Shown here piece by piece: positions 46,488 through 60,722 of a stretch of 64,000 bases of DNA. The first letter of the stretch is position 1, and every line of letters starts with the position of its first letter. The DNA is taken from the NCBI GenBank assembly GCA_020465985.1, contig JAANYP010000760.1, forward strand, positions 520,867-584,866, read 5' to 3'. The notes under the pieces were generated by a model, which saw only the letters and a list, made by a program, of their open reading frames with translations, was not told where the DNA came from and ran no database searches. This stretch comes from Centrapalus pauciflorus (Eukaryota; Streptophyta; Magnoliopsida; Asterales; Asteraceae). A program made the translations under genes and the position numbers.

Positions 46488-49400
46488 ATGGCTAGCGACT
46501 CATCTGATGCTCCTCTCCCTCTCTCTACTGTGCTGCATATGATCTCCATAAAATTATCTTCTACAAACTACATTCTATGGCACAAACAGATGGTTCCCCT
46601 CCTTGCATACCTACATCTTACCGGTTATGTTGATGGGACTATTCCCAAACCATCGACTACCATTACCACCGGTGAAACTTCTTCACCCAATCCTGCCTAT
46701 ACTGCATGGATTTCTGCTGATCAGCGCGCTCTCATTCTTCTCCAATCGTCTTTAACAGAAGAAGCCATGGCTGAAACTATTGGTCATACTTCTTCTCATG
46801 ATGTCTGGAAAGCGCTTGCAGATACTTATCAACATGATTCTATGGAACGTAATCACACTCTCCGTGATTCGCTGCGTCATCTCAAGAAAGGTTCTTCTTC
46901 AGTCTCTGAATATTCTCGCAAATTTAAAGGCATATGTGATCAACTTCAGGCTCTTGGTCACCCTGTCTCTGAAGAGGACAAATCCCATTGGTTTCTTTGC
47001 GGTCTTGGTTCATCTTTTGAAACTTTTTCCACAACACAACGTCTCCTTGCACACAAAACCAGATTTCGGGATCTTCTATCTCAAGCTGAGAGTCACGAGA
47101 TGTTTCTACAATCTATTACCGAATCTGCTGCTGCTCCTGTTGCCTTTCATACTACTACTTCTCGTGGTTCTTTAGACTCCTCTCATAGGGGACGTGGATC
47201 CCGTGGTCGTGGCTCTTTCAACAGGGGTCGTGGTCGTGGATATAGGCGCCCTCCCCATTGTCAACTTTGCCGCAAAGAGGGTCATTATGCGAATCAATGC
47301 CCAGATTTCAATTCTGTTGCTCGTAATCCTTCTCATCTTGATGCTAATCTTGCTGAGGCTTTTCAAAATCAATGCAGTACATCGGTTCCTGATTGGTTTA
47401 TTGATACGGGTGCTTCTGCTCATATGACTCCGAATGCTGCAAATCTCGATACTGCATCATGTTACTCTGGTAATGATTCTGTTATATTTGGTAATGGTGA
47501 TGATGCCTCTATTTCTCATGTTGGCAAATCTCGTGTTTCCCCTACTATCTCTTTACTTGATGTTTTGGTGGTTCCTAAACTTACAAAGAGCCTTCTTTCC
47601 GTTAGCAAGCTTACTCACGATAATCCTGTTGATGTTTTGTTTTCTGATAATATGTTTCTTATTCAGAATCGACAGTCAAGGGAAACACTAGCACGAGGAA
47701 GACGTAGAAACGGCTTATACGTTCTTGAGCAAGGAAAATATGCGTTTTTGGCAAACCTATCGTCAAAACGCCTTACAGCATCTTTTGATTTATGGCATAG
47801 TCGTTTAGGTCATGTTTCTAATGAAGTTATTTCTGTTTTGAACAAATTGGGATGTTTATCTATTAGTTCTGTTCTACCAAACCCGCGTATATGTTCTTCT
47901 TGTCAGTTATCTAAAAGCAAACGTTTACCCTTTGATCTTAATTTAAAACGCTCGTTGCATGTGTTGGATTTAATTCACTGTGATTTATGGGGACCTTCCC
48001 CGGTTGTATCGGTTGATGGTTTTCGATTCTATGCTATTTTTATTGATGACTATTCCAGGTTTACGTGGTTTTATCCACTGAAGGCGAAATCCGATTTTCC
48101 CACAATATTTGCTACCTTTGTTGCATTTGTTCAAAACCAATTCTCTTGCAAGATTAAGGTTTTCCAATCGGATGGGGGGACTGAATTTACTAATCATCAA
48201 GTGCACTCTCTTTTATCATCCAATGGTACTCATCATCGGTTCTCATGCCCGTACACTCCTCAGCAAAACGGGCGTGCAGAACGTAAGCATCGCCACATCA
48301 CTGAAACGGGTTTAGCACTTATGTTTAATGCTCATGTTCCTGCAAACTATTGGTCGCATGCTTTTAGCTCTGCTGCCCATATTATAAATCGATTGCCTAC
48401 AAAGATTCTCGACAACAAATCCCCATATGAGCTCTTATTTTCTGCAACACCGAATTATGGTAATTTCCGTGTTTTTGGCTGCTGTGTATATCCATATCTT
48501 CGAAATTACTCATCTCACAAGCTTGCACCTCGAAGTGCTACATGTGTTTTTCTTGGTTATAGCACTCAATATAAGGGCTATAAATGTCTTGACTTATCTA
48601 CACAGAGGATTTACATCACTCGTCACGCTCAGTTTGACGAAACTTATTTTCCTTTTCAAGGTACTACATCTGTGACTTCTTCGGCTTCTATTCTATTATC
48701 CACTTATTGTGATGACTACCCGATGCCTACCTCATCACACGAGTCATCTTCCGCCCCTGTTTCTCATCCGCCTGCTACTTCTCCGTGCACCTTATGCTCA
48801 GCTGCTGAACCCTCTCTGCTCCCCAGAGACCAGCCTACTCCTTCGCCACCAGCGTCGCCACCAGTGACGCCTCCAGCATCACCTCCAGCAGCGCCTCCAG
48901 CACCTTCGCCACCAGCAGCGCATCCAGAAGCGCCGGCTCCTGCTATGGGACATCCTATGCTTACCCGTAGCAAGGCAGGTATCTTCAAACCTCGTCATTT
49001 TGCGGATCTTTCACATGTAGCTACTTCTGGTCTTCATCATTCTCTATTTGCTGCCAAGGAGCCTAAAGGATTCAAAACTGCTGCCAAGGACCCGAAATGG
49101 TTTGCAGCAATGTGTGATGAGATGAAAGCTTTAACACTCAATGCCACTTGGGAACTAGTTCCAAGACCTCACAACACTAACATTGTAGGCTCTAAATGGG
49201 TTTTCCGTACAAAATTTCTTGCAGACGGTACTGTTGACAAGTTTAAAGCACGCCTTGTTGCTCAAGGCTTTACGCAAGTTCCTGGCATTGATTATTCTGT
49301 TACTTTCAGTCCTGTTGTCAAGGCATCCACAGTTCGCATTATCTTATCTCTTGCGGTTCTTAATCGATGGCCACTTCATCAATTGGATGTTAAAAACGCC

Positions 49401-50603
49401 TTTTTACATGGTGAATTATCCGATACTATTTATATGGAACAACCTCCGGGATTTATTGACTCGCGCTTCCCAAATCATGTTTGTCGATTAAAGAAGGCCT
49501 TATACGGGCTCAAGCAAGCACCCCGTGCATGGTTTCAACGTTTGAGCTCCTTTCTTCTTAGCATTGGTTTTGTCTGTAGTCGTGCAGACACCTCTTTGTT
49601 TGTTTTCAAGAAAGATACACATATTCTTTATTTATTGGTATACGTTGACGACATTATCCTTACCGGGAACAATTCCAATCTCATTCGTCTCTTTATTGCT
49701 CGTCTCAATAAAGAGTTTCTTATCACTGATCTGGGAAAGCTTAACTATTTTCTTGGACTCGAGGTTTCGTATCATGACTCTGGTCTCTTTCTCTGTCAGT
49801 CAAAATATGCCCATGACATTCTTGCTCGTGCTCATCTTCTGGACGCTAAGCCAGCTGCTACGCCTCTTTCCACTTCTACCTACTTCACGAGCCAAGGAAC
49901 TCCCTTTCATGACCCTACTCTTTACCGTTCTCTAGTTGGCGCTCTACAATATCTGACAATTACAAGACCTGACATTTCTTATGCGGTCAATCAAGTGAGT
50001 CAGTTTCTTCATGCTCCCATGCAAGATCATTTTCAGGCTGTCAAAAGGATCATGCGCTATGTTAAAGGAACCTTGTCCTTTGGTTTGTCCTTTTCACATG
50101 CTACGGCTCCTACACTTCTTGGCTACTCTGATGCCGATTGGGCCCGTTGCATTGAAACAAGGCGTTCCACCTACGGTTACTCCATTTTTCTTGGTGGTAA
50201 CCTTGTCTCCTGGAGTGCCAAGAAACAACCTACAGTTTCTCGCTCAAGCTGTGAATCCGAGTACAGGGCCTTAGCCAACACAGCTTCTGAAATCCTTTGG
50301 GTTACTCATTTGCTCAAGGAGCTTCATGTTTTGCCCCCGGGGCGTCCTACTATATTGTGTGACAATCGCAGTGCTCTCTTCTTAAGTCAGAATCCTATCT
50401 CACACAAGCGCGCAAAACATATCGATATTGATTACCACTTTGTACGAGAGTTGGTTCTTTCCGGAAAGCTTCATACTCGATATGTTTCCACTCATCTACA
50501 GCTGGCTGACATCTTTACTAAAAGTCTTCCGCGTCCTCTTTTTGAAGAATTTAGGTCCAAGCTTCGTGTTGGTCCTTCCCCCATTCGCTTGCGGGGGGGG
50601 TAA
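46488..50603 (+). CDS. copia Gag-Pol polyprotein, intact, 1371 aa
   Basis: The start is the ATG at 46488 (CTCAATGG), the first after the primer site; the frame is open further up only through the LTR. Order: gag (KLSSTNYILWHKQM, then a Gly/Arg-rich RGRGSRGRGSF stretch); CCHC knuckle starting at C258 (CQLCRKEGHYANQC); protease D306-T-G-A-S; pre-integrase LWHSRLGHV; integrase D499, D562 and E598 with DD35E spacing; a Pro/Ala-rich linker (about 785-825); reverse transcriptase with YVDD at 1052-1055; RNase H with GYSDADWA, SCESEYRA and LCDNRSA. All catalytic residues are present and no break is seen. Sequence style suggests the Ale/Retrofit lineage. The last codons (CGG GGG GGG) are the polypurine tract, and the TAA stop is the first three bases of the 3' LTR. 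Confidence 0.95.
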   Translation: MASDSSDAPLPLSTVLHMISIKLSSTNYILWHKQMVPLLAYLHLTGYVDGTIPKPSTTITTGETSSPNPAYTAWISADQRALILLQSSLTEEAMAETIGHTSSHDVWKALADTYQHDSMERNHTLRDSLRHLKKGSSSVSEYSRKFKGICDQLQALGHPVSEEDKSHWFLCGLGSSFETFSTTQRLLAHKTRFRDLLSQAESHEMFLQSITESAAAPVAFHTTTSRGSLDSSHRGRGSRGRGSFNRGRGRGYRRPPHCQLCRKEGHYANQCPDFNSVARNPSHLDANLAEAFQNQCSTSVPDWFIDTGASAHMTPNAANLDTASCYSGNDSVIFGNGDDASISHVGKSRVSPTISLLDVLVVPKLTKSLLSVSKLTHDNPVDVLFSDNMFLIQNRQSRETLARGRRRNGLYVLEQGKYAFLANLSSKRLTASFDLWHSRLGHVSNEVISVLNKLGCLSISSVLPNPRICSSCQLSKSKRLPFDLNLKRSLHVLDLIHCDLWGPSPVVSVDGFRFYAIFIDDYSRFTWFYPLKAKSDFPTIFATFVAFVQNQFSCKIKVFQSDGGTEFTNHQVHSLLSSNGTHHRFSCPYTPQQNGRAERKHRHITETGLALMFNAHVPANYWSHAFSSAAHIINRLPTKILDNKSPYELLFSATPNYGNFRVFGCCVYPYLRNYSSHKLAPRSATCVFLGYSTQYKGYKCLDLSTQRIYITRHAQFDETYFPFQGTTSVTSSASILLSTYCDDYPMPTSSHESSSAPVSHPPATSPCTLCSAAEPSLLPRDQPTPSPPASPPVTPPASPPAAPPAPSPPAAHPEAPAPAMGHPMLTRSKAGIFKPRHFADLSHVATSGLHHSLFAAKEPKGFKTAAKDPKWFAAMCDEMKALTLNATWELVPRPHNTNIVGSKWVFRTKFLADGTVDKFKARLVAQGFTQVPGIDYSVTFSPVVKASTVRIILSLAVLNRWPLHQLDVKNAFLHGELSDTIYMEQPPGFIDSRFPNHVCRLKKALYGLKQAPRAWFQRLSSFLLSIGFVCSRADTSLFVFKKDTHILYLLVYVDDIILTGNNSNLIRLFIARLNKEFLITDLGKLNYFLGLEVSYHDSGLFLCQSKYAHDILARAHLLDAKPAATPLSTSTYFTSQGTPFHDPTLYRSLVGALQYLTITRPDISYAVNQVSQFLHAPMQDHFQAVKRIMRYVKGTLSFGLSFSHATAPTLLGYSDADWARCIETRRSTYGYSIFLGGNLVSWSAKKQPTVSRSSCESEYRALANTASEILWVTHLLKELHVLPPGRPTILCDNRSALFLSQNPISHKRAKHIDIDYHFVRELVLSGKLHTRYVSTHLQLADIFTKSLPRPLFEEFRSKLRVGPSPIRLRGG

Positions 50604-50755
50604 TGATGATAATAATAAGGATTCAAATGAATCCTAGTTTTAGGAAAAGATTGTGTATATCCTGTAATTTTGGAAATCTGTTGTACTTAGTTCCTATATA
50701 TATTCTTGATCAATATACGTCTCTCCATTATTGAGAGTTTCATAAAACCCTTATA
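50601..50755 (+). repeat. 3' LTR (155 bp) of the intact copia element
   Basis: Identical to the 5' LTR; its first three bases are the stop codon of the polyprotein. Followed by the AAGGG duplication. Confidence 0.93.
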
Positions 50756-51244
50756 AAGGGGGTATGTTTAAAGTATAAGCCAGACATTAGTTTATGAATA
50801 TGTTAATTATGTTGCGTAACGTAGTTATTTATTGGTTTTAGAACTTAGTTATTGGATATGTGTTATGATGATGAAAAGTTGCAATGGTTCGTCCTCTGTA
50901 TATTACATTGGTTGTTCAATAATTAACAGAACAGACGACCGACGAGTGCCCAAATTTTCATAAGATCTCAACATAAAAATTAAGAACAATTGATGATTTT
51001 TTTTACTTATGGACAGAGAGAGATTCAAAAATATATATCTGTATATGCACACACGTGTATAGGACAATCTTATACGTTTGTGTCCGGGACCCCAAAAATA
51101 ATTGGAACGACCCTGAAAAAAAAAACCACACAAGCATGGTTTGAGAAACATGTTACCTTCTTTTATTTGTTACACATTTATTGAATATGATTAAACACAT
51201 GCATCTCTATATGTTGTTTATATTATTATTATTATTATTATCAT

Positions 51245-51375
51245 ATGAAGCACTAGAGTTCATATTATTTTCATAAGAAGCTCTAGAGTTTTCATCTCTG
51301 ATCTAACAAGGGTTGCATTCTCTAGAGTTCATATTATTTTCATAAGAAGCTCTAGAGTTAACATGGGTTGCATTC
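51245..51375. repeat. two-unit tandem repeat, about 69 bp period
   Basis: CTAGAGTTCATATTATTTTC followed by ATAAGAAGCTCTAGAGTT occurs at 51253 and again at 51322, with GGGTTGCATTC after each unit. Confidence 0.75.
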
Positions 51376-51494
51376 AACTCACACTCAACGATCTTAGCAG
51401 CTTGAGTTATTTTTGTGGATGCAAACCACCTTCACTAATCATGGTTTTCATTTCAGTCTAGAGATATATGTGTGTGTGTCTCTATATATAGGCC

Positions 51495-51669
51495 GGGGTG
51501 GGTTCAATGGCGAACCTCTATGCATCGAAGAATCTTGGAGAACCACAGTGCATCGTAATGCATCACACGGGAATTTGATACATCACGCGAGAATGGTGAT
51601 GCGTTTGTGGTGGTACATGGAGGTTATTCAATGTTTTTTCGATACATGGATGTTCTCCATTGAACCCCT
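51495..51669. mobile_element. MITE-like repeat with GGGTTCAATGG ends
   Basis: About 175 bp, ends GGGTTCAATGGCGAAC and GTTCTCCATTGAACCC. The interior repeats TGCATC / ATGCATCAC in both orientations. It is set between TA-rich and CA-rich microsatellites. A half copy is at 19801-19890. Confidence 0.6.
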
Positions 51670-51843
51670 GTACACACACATACATACATCTTCAAAGTTT
51701 AAGATTTAGGGTGCGTTTTACGAAGAAATCAAGAGAATGAATTTATTTTGATTTTCAAGGTTTTTTTTTCTCGTTGGATGATATCATTCATCTTCATTTT
51801 ATTATTATTTTTTCTTCATTTTCTATGTTAATATTAAATCATG

Positions 51844-51874
<31 letters not shown>

Positions 51875-51913
51875 ATATCAATAAAGTTTGAAAATCAAAA
51901 CAATTACATCCTC

Positions 51914-52585
51914 TAGGGATGAGCATTTGGATAAAACCGGCCCGGACCGGAAAAAACCGAAAATCGAAATTAGGGAATAAGAAAACCGGCCCAATGTTTG
52001 TAATAAGGGTTTGGTCCGGTCCGGTCCGGTTTTTGGTCCGGTTTTTCGGTTCTCGTACCGGTTGGAGCCGGTACAAGTTTTATAGATATTTTAAGGTTTT
52101 GTTTATTTTTCTTATTCAACTCTTTCTTTTTGTGAAATTTTCAAGTTTATCACATTTTCTTTGAACAAAATAAAACATCAAACATACATTACTTATATTA
52201 AGTTTTCTTTATTTTATCTCTACAATGTTATAACAAAAAAAATTACATCGTTAAAAAGACTTATACGTAATTATATATTTACGAAAGATCACAAATAGCT
52301 ATTAGATAAACTTTTTATATGATTTAGAAACAATAATTAGAAATTTTGTTTCTTTATGGACTACAAAAATAACAATATAACATAAACTTTAAAATTGATG
52401 ACATGAAGTTTAAATTTCGGTTTGGGCCGGGTTAAAAACCGAAAACCGGTGGACCGAACCCGGAAAACCAAAAATAGTGATTTTAAAGAAACCGAAACAA
52501 TTTTCATTAATAACGGTTTGGTCCGGGCCGGTTTTCCGGTCTTTTTGGTCCGGTCCAATTTTTTTGGTCCAAATGCTCATCCCTA
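51914..52585. mobile_element. hAT-like non-autonomous element, copy 2, perfect 8-bp TSD
   Basis: 672 bp with ends TAGGGATGAGCATTTGGA and TCCAAATGCTCATCCCTA, flanked by ACATCCTC on both sides (51906-51913, 52586-52593). Subterminal GGTCCGG/CCGGACC motifs cluster at both ends in opposite orientation; the middle is AT-rich. The 8-bp TSD supports hAT. No transposase. Confidence 0.88.
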
Positions 52586-52848
52586 ACATCCTCCCCAGCC
52601 ATTTCTTCATATATACCAAATACACACACTTTGGTTGTGTTTGTTTGTATTAAGACCTTGTTAAATAGGTCTGAAAACTGATTTTCAAATCTTAACCTAC
52701 TTTGAATTATTTGTTTGCATTCAGAGTCAAGAGCTAAGTACAGTGAAATTCCCTCTTAATTTATGAGGACGGGAGTGGTTTGAAATCAAATTAAGAGCTT
52801 CCTAATTTCAGATCTAGAAGCCATCTTTAAGTTTTAGACATTTTTTAT

Positions 52849-52885
52849 GGGATAATTGCGCAAAAAACCCTCAACTTTAAAAATA
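52849..52885. repeat. terminal fragment of MULE-like family C
   Basis: GGGATAATTGCGCAAAAAAC followed by CCTCAACTT matches the family-C terminus seen at 36445 and 26446, then stops; no opposite end is present. Confidence 0.6.
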
Positions 52886-53095
52886 AATAGTAAAACAATT
52901 AATAATTTTAAAAACAAAAGAATTATACGATGAAAACAAGAATTTTATCATTTCAACAAGGGATATTGGTTCACCACTTCTACACCAAATTTAAGTTCTG
53001 TAATATTCTCAACAAGTCATGTGGTGTCCGCGTGTTACGACAGATGTATACATATGAATTTTTATTCATAAAGTAAAAAATTAAGGTTTATATTA

Positions 53096-53232
53096 AATTT
53101 TTTTAACAGTAAAACATATATTTTTCTAATTCTACACCTAAATCTATACATTTTCTCACAATGGGACTCGAACCTCTAATCTCGGGATCATTTTTAACAC
53201 CTTATACCGCTAGGCTAGCTAGAAGCCCTTTG
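53096..53232 (-). mobile_element. tRNA-derived SINE
   Basis: On the minus strand there is an A-box-like TAGCCTAGCGGTATAAGG, a B box AGGTTCGAGTCCC (complement at 53163-53175) and a T-run at the distal end (A-tail). Noncoding. Confidence 0.6.
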
Positions 53233-53335
53233 GTATATATAGTTGGTTGTTAAAAGCCGATGAAGTCCAATTACTTCTTTAGGTTCTTAATGAATGTTTT
53301 GTTGATATCTTCTTGGAAATCTCTAGGTGCCTGTT

Positions 53336-53530
53336 CACTACAAGAAAAAAAACCTTTTTGTAACAATAAAAGTTATCATTTGATCTGACATGTAAAGTGT
53401 GAAATCAATATATTTTTGTCAACGACTTAAAATTTTCAAGTTCAGAAACTTTTATGAAAACTCTTTTGGTACATAGAGATAATAAGAAAACATCAACAGA
53501 GTGAGATTCAGCTATATAGGGCTGAATTAT
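53336..53530 (+). mobile_element. CACTA-type terminus
   Basis: CACTACAAGAAAAAAAACC at 53336 has the En/Spm-type 5' end. The matching opposite end was not located, so the extent is arbitrary. Confidence 0.4.
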
Positions 53531-56500
53531 TTATTTGGGATGAATGATCAAACCCAGCTAGACTTGACTTATATTTATAGGGTTAGAGTTGTAGATCATA
53601 TGCAATACATTTAGACTCAAATTTTATCCTTTAATTATTGGACAATTAAATCATATATAATTATCCATAAATTAAATGTGTGCTTCTTTTTGATATTATC
53701 ATTTTATTTATCATATAAAAAGACTAATTATTCATAAATAAATTGTAATTATTTATGATATTATTCATTTATCTATCAACTAAATAAATGATGTAAATAT
53801 TGTTGTAATTAAGTATCTAAAAGATAATACAAATGTAGCAAAATGTGTTCATTGTATTTATATGATGATCATGCTACAATTTTATATGTTTTTATATGTT
53901 AAAAAGTGCATGGTTCCGTACTTTTACGAATAGGAATGAGGTATTGCTAATGTTTTTAATTGGCTCATTCCGGCCAAGGCGCAATCAATTATGATTCCAA
54001 TCACGACGAAAACCATCAAAGTGAGAACCATGAAGATTAATCAAGATTTGCGTTGATCTCGAACGATAGCTGGCTAAGTCAACATAATCACTTTCGGTGA
54101 AACCATGAGGCTAAGTTTCTTGTATTTTTACGAATGATTTAGATATTAACGTTTTATTTTAAGGGTTTATGGATTGTATACGCGAATGATTTATCATTTA
54201 TGTATGTGTTATATTTAATTGTTTTTGCAAACTAGACCGTGTCTATTTTATTAATCGTACTAAATCTATAGTTAAAGAGTAAGACAAATAATTATAATAA
54301 CACACACTATTCTGAACATGATAATTAATTGTGATACATGCTATGAAGTTATGTCTATGTAACTTATTATCGTTTAATAGAGTGCATGATAACGAATGCT
54401 GAATGTTGGATCCGAGAATGGTTGTTTCGTAATTAATTGATTCTTAAGTTTTCTTCGTAATTGTTTTTCGTAAGTTTGTTACGTGTCTACTTAATGTTTC
54501 GTTAAATATTTCAATATTAATCAACATAGTTATTAGTAAATCAAAACCTTAATTCTTCATAAATTTAAGGTTTCTCTGTTTCTAGCAAAATTTGAAACAA
54601 AAAAGATGAATCATAAATTTATTTGAATGTGTTTTGATTATAATAAATTTAGTTTTTTTTTTCAAATTAATAATTTTATGATAAAGAAAATTTTAATGTG
54701 ATATGTTAATATTAATGGTAAAAATTTAAAAGTTGTTGGTTTTATCGCTAATAATATGAAACATTACCATTATCATCAGTAAAAAAGATAAAAGTAATTT
54801 TTATTAATTAATACAAATTTTTTTGATATTAACAATAGAAAATAAATAATGTAGCTGTAATCAGTAAAAATACAAAACGTTATTATGTTTGGCATATAAC
54901 CCAAACTATATAATACAACCAAATATGATTACTATAATTATTTACGCTTTTATTTGTAACATATTTTATGAAAAGATTTTCTATTGTTTACAATATTTTT
55001 TTTCATTATAAATAATACAAACTTAAAAAGTTTTTTTAAATATCAAAAGTATTTTTTTTTCAAATTTATCCAGAAATTAACAGTTATAAAATAAAACTTA
55101 AAGAGCTTTTTATTTTAATATATATTACATCCTTGTCCGAAATAACAACTTTTTAAATTTTATTCATTTTTTTCTTAAATCATAGTTTTTAAGTGTGTTT
55201 GAAATAAAAGTACATTATATGCTGATCGATAAAATCTTATAAACAAAAGAAAGTAATATATATTTTTATAATTAAGTTTCTAAATCAAAATCTTAATAAT
55301 ATATAAGGATATTTTTTTTTTAATCATTTATTAAGATATAGTTTTGAGATTTTTTTAAAATAATTAAGTGTGAGATATATAGTGATTAAAACAAACAAAA
55401 ATATGATAATGATAAAATGAATTAAGAGCCGAGGAGTTAAAGATCCCAAGATCCTTCCTTCTTTTCTGAAAGGAGCTAGTTGTCCTTCGAGGTCTCTTTG
55501 ATCATTCATGTCTTCTCCAAGCGGATATTTGATATTAGTTAAAATAATCAATATAAGATAATCTCATGAGATATTGATGAGATCTCATGATAAATAGAAA
55601 TAAATAATGTGTTTTAGTTTCATAGTTGATATAAAGTAAGATTTAGATTTCAATATTCTAGAAAATCCATTATCTAGTAGCAAATTGATCGAAATTAAAA
55701 GTGATGTTAGTGGTTGTTTTAATATGGTATTTTAGCATCTTGATATAAAATACAAAATATCACAACTATATTGAGGGAAACCGAACCAACTCGATCACCC
55801 TAAAAGAAACCAAAGCAATATCATTGACTCCAAAAACTAGAACCAACAAACACCTAAAAACGTCAAGGACGACGAGTTTTGCTATTATGTTACATTAATA
55901 GAGTATCTACTTGGTATATATATATATATATATACCAATAGCCCCCATTCGTCTTATATAATATATATATACCAATGGTCTATTGTTCTTTTTCTATTTT
56001 TTAACTTGCAAGTTAAATATAATTTTAACTAGCAAGAAGCAAAGAACATGATTTAGTCAAATGTAACGAGACGTAGGAGGAATAGATGCCCATAGTTTAA
56101 ACTAACTTCCCGACACCTTTTTTAACGACAAAGGAAACTTTTATAAAGAAAGTAACAAAAAGCTAGAAGATACAAGCGTAAACAACAACAAAATTCAAAA
56201 ACAAAAGGACATGAATTCTTTTATATCAATCAACATTGTATTAAAAAGTCACTCTCAATTTCTCCTTCTCAATACCTCCCACTCCATCACGAATCGTAAC
56301 TAAGCTCAATATCTACCTATAAATACTAGTAAATAAGTAATGTAATCTATCCACATATGTCTCAACTTCTCAAGATTTGCTACATGTCAATACTTTCGTT
56401 TGTCTCATGTCATTTACCTAATATTATTTAAACTTAATTTAAATTTAAATCAAATTAGATTAAAAAAATCTAATCCATTCTAATTAATATAATCTAATAA

Positions 56501-57630
56501 ATATTAAATTAATATCTATTTAATAAACTTTAATTTCTTATAACCATCTATCTATTCTATTAAGAGAATGAATAGATTGCCAGTAGACAGTTAACTAGAC
56601 CATCAATTGGTGTAGCCTATATTTGACATGTGTCTTTTATAATTCTTTTGTTTAAACAATTAATTTCAACTAATTTATAGTTACTATATTTTAGAAATAT
56701 TGTTAACAACCCTATATTAATGGAATCAATTTTTAAATGTTGATATATGACACATGTAAAATGAAAATTCGTAAAGCTAATGATTTATTGTATCTCAATT
56801 ATGTAATGTTATTAATTATAAATAAAACTAAGAATTTTACTATTCTTTCATTATTCATTATATGAAGTTCCTTAAATCATTCAAATAATTTTTTCATTCT
56901 TTAATCTATATATGTCTAAAACTAATATTAAGTTACATCTCTTTCATAATATTCATAGTTTGTATTACTGTTTATCATCAAATTCTACAATAACTACAAT
57001 TATTGTAAACTTTATAATTTATTAAAAAAATTATTATTTAAATAAATCCATATATTATACGGGTAAAAAACTAGTTTTAATTAAATATCTTGATAAATAT
57101 TTGTTTTTATAACAAAATTTTTTAAATAAACCTATATAGCATATGATCATCTAACCTAGTTACCTAATAAAGTGTATAAACAATCATCAACAAATAGACT
57201 GTAATTTGAATAGGTTTATGTTATTCAAACCCTACTTTACGAGGATAGACAAACCATTTGTCAATAATATATACTTATAATGTATTATTTTAATACTTAA
57301 ATATATTAAAAACAAATTGTTGTAAATGGATAAAGGTATAATAGGATTCATTTAGCACATAAAGAGGGGGAAGTTTATTTAGACACACAATTTGAACACA
57401 AAAGTAAATAAAATAAGTTAACGTATAGTAAAAAAGTAATTGAATATTTGAAATTTAGTGATTGACCAAACAGTTTACTACTACGTACGTGGGAGCAGTA
57501 CATTAACTGACCCATTCAATTAATGACTGCATTCGATCAGTAACACATGACAAGTCAATCAATAATGCATCTATATATATAGTACATGCATCAACGTCCA
57601 AAATATATGTGGTCTTACTGCTTTTCATTT
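53531..57630. other. very AT-rich intergenic region
   Basis: No gene or clear element. Open frames are short and without domains. A Helitron-like end (stretch ending CGGGTAAAAAACTAGT) occurs at about 57060 but its hairpin is poor. (TA)8-type tracts lie near 55916. Confidence 0.4.

Positions 57631-60722
<3,092 letters not shown>

Larger units (their letters stand above)
46281..50755 (+). mobile_element. full-length, apparently intact Ty1/copia retrotransposon
   Basis: 4475 bp. The two 155-bp LTRs (46281-46435, 50601-50755) read identical base for base, with a 5-bp TSD AAGGG (46276-46280, 50756-50760). The LTRs start TAATGATG and end CTTATA, so the termini are TA...TA instead of TG...CA. The primer binding site TGGTATCAGCCTAACC starts at 46436, immediately after the LTR. 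The polypurine tract GCGGGGGGGG (50591-50600) abuts the 3' LTR. With one open reading frame and identical LTRs it is a very recent insertion and may be able to move. Confidence 0.95.
44949..50929 (+). mobile_element. older degraded copia-like element, host of the inner copia insertion
   Basis: The left LTR (about 44949-45170) starts TGTTTAAA and ends CTGCAACA. It is followed by a primer-site-like TGGAATCAGAGC (45173) and a gag-type start at 45195 (MASYNNNPVQFLFSKLNGSN) that soon meets stops. A diverged right LTR starts TGTTTAAAG at about 50765 and shares GTGAAAAGTTGCAACGGTTC-like sequence (50873; left copy 45026). Without the inner element the relic is only about 1.5 kb and has no pol. The right end near 50929 is approximate. 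Confidence 0.65.

Noticed and set aside
48764..48988. Minus-strand Gly/Ala-rich frame
   Set aside because: Shadow of the Pro/Ala-rich linker of the copia polyprotein.
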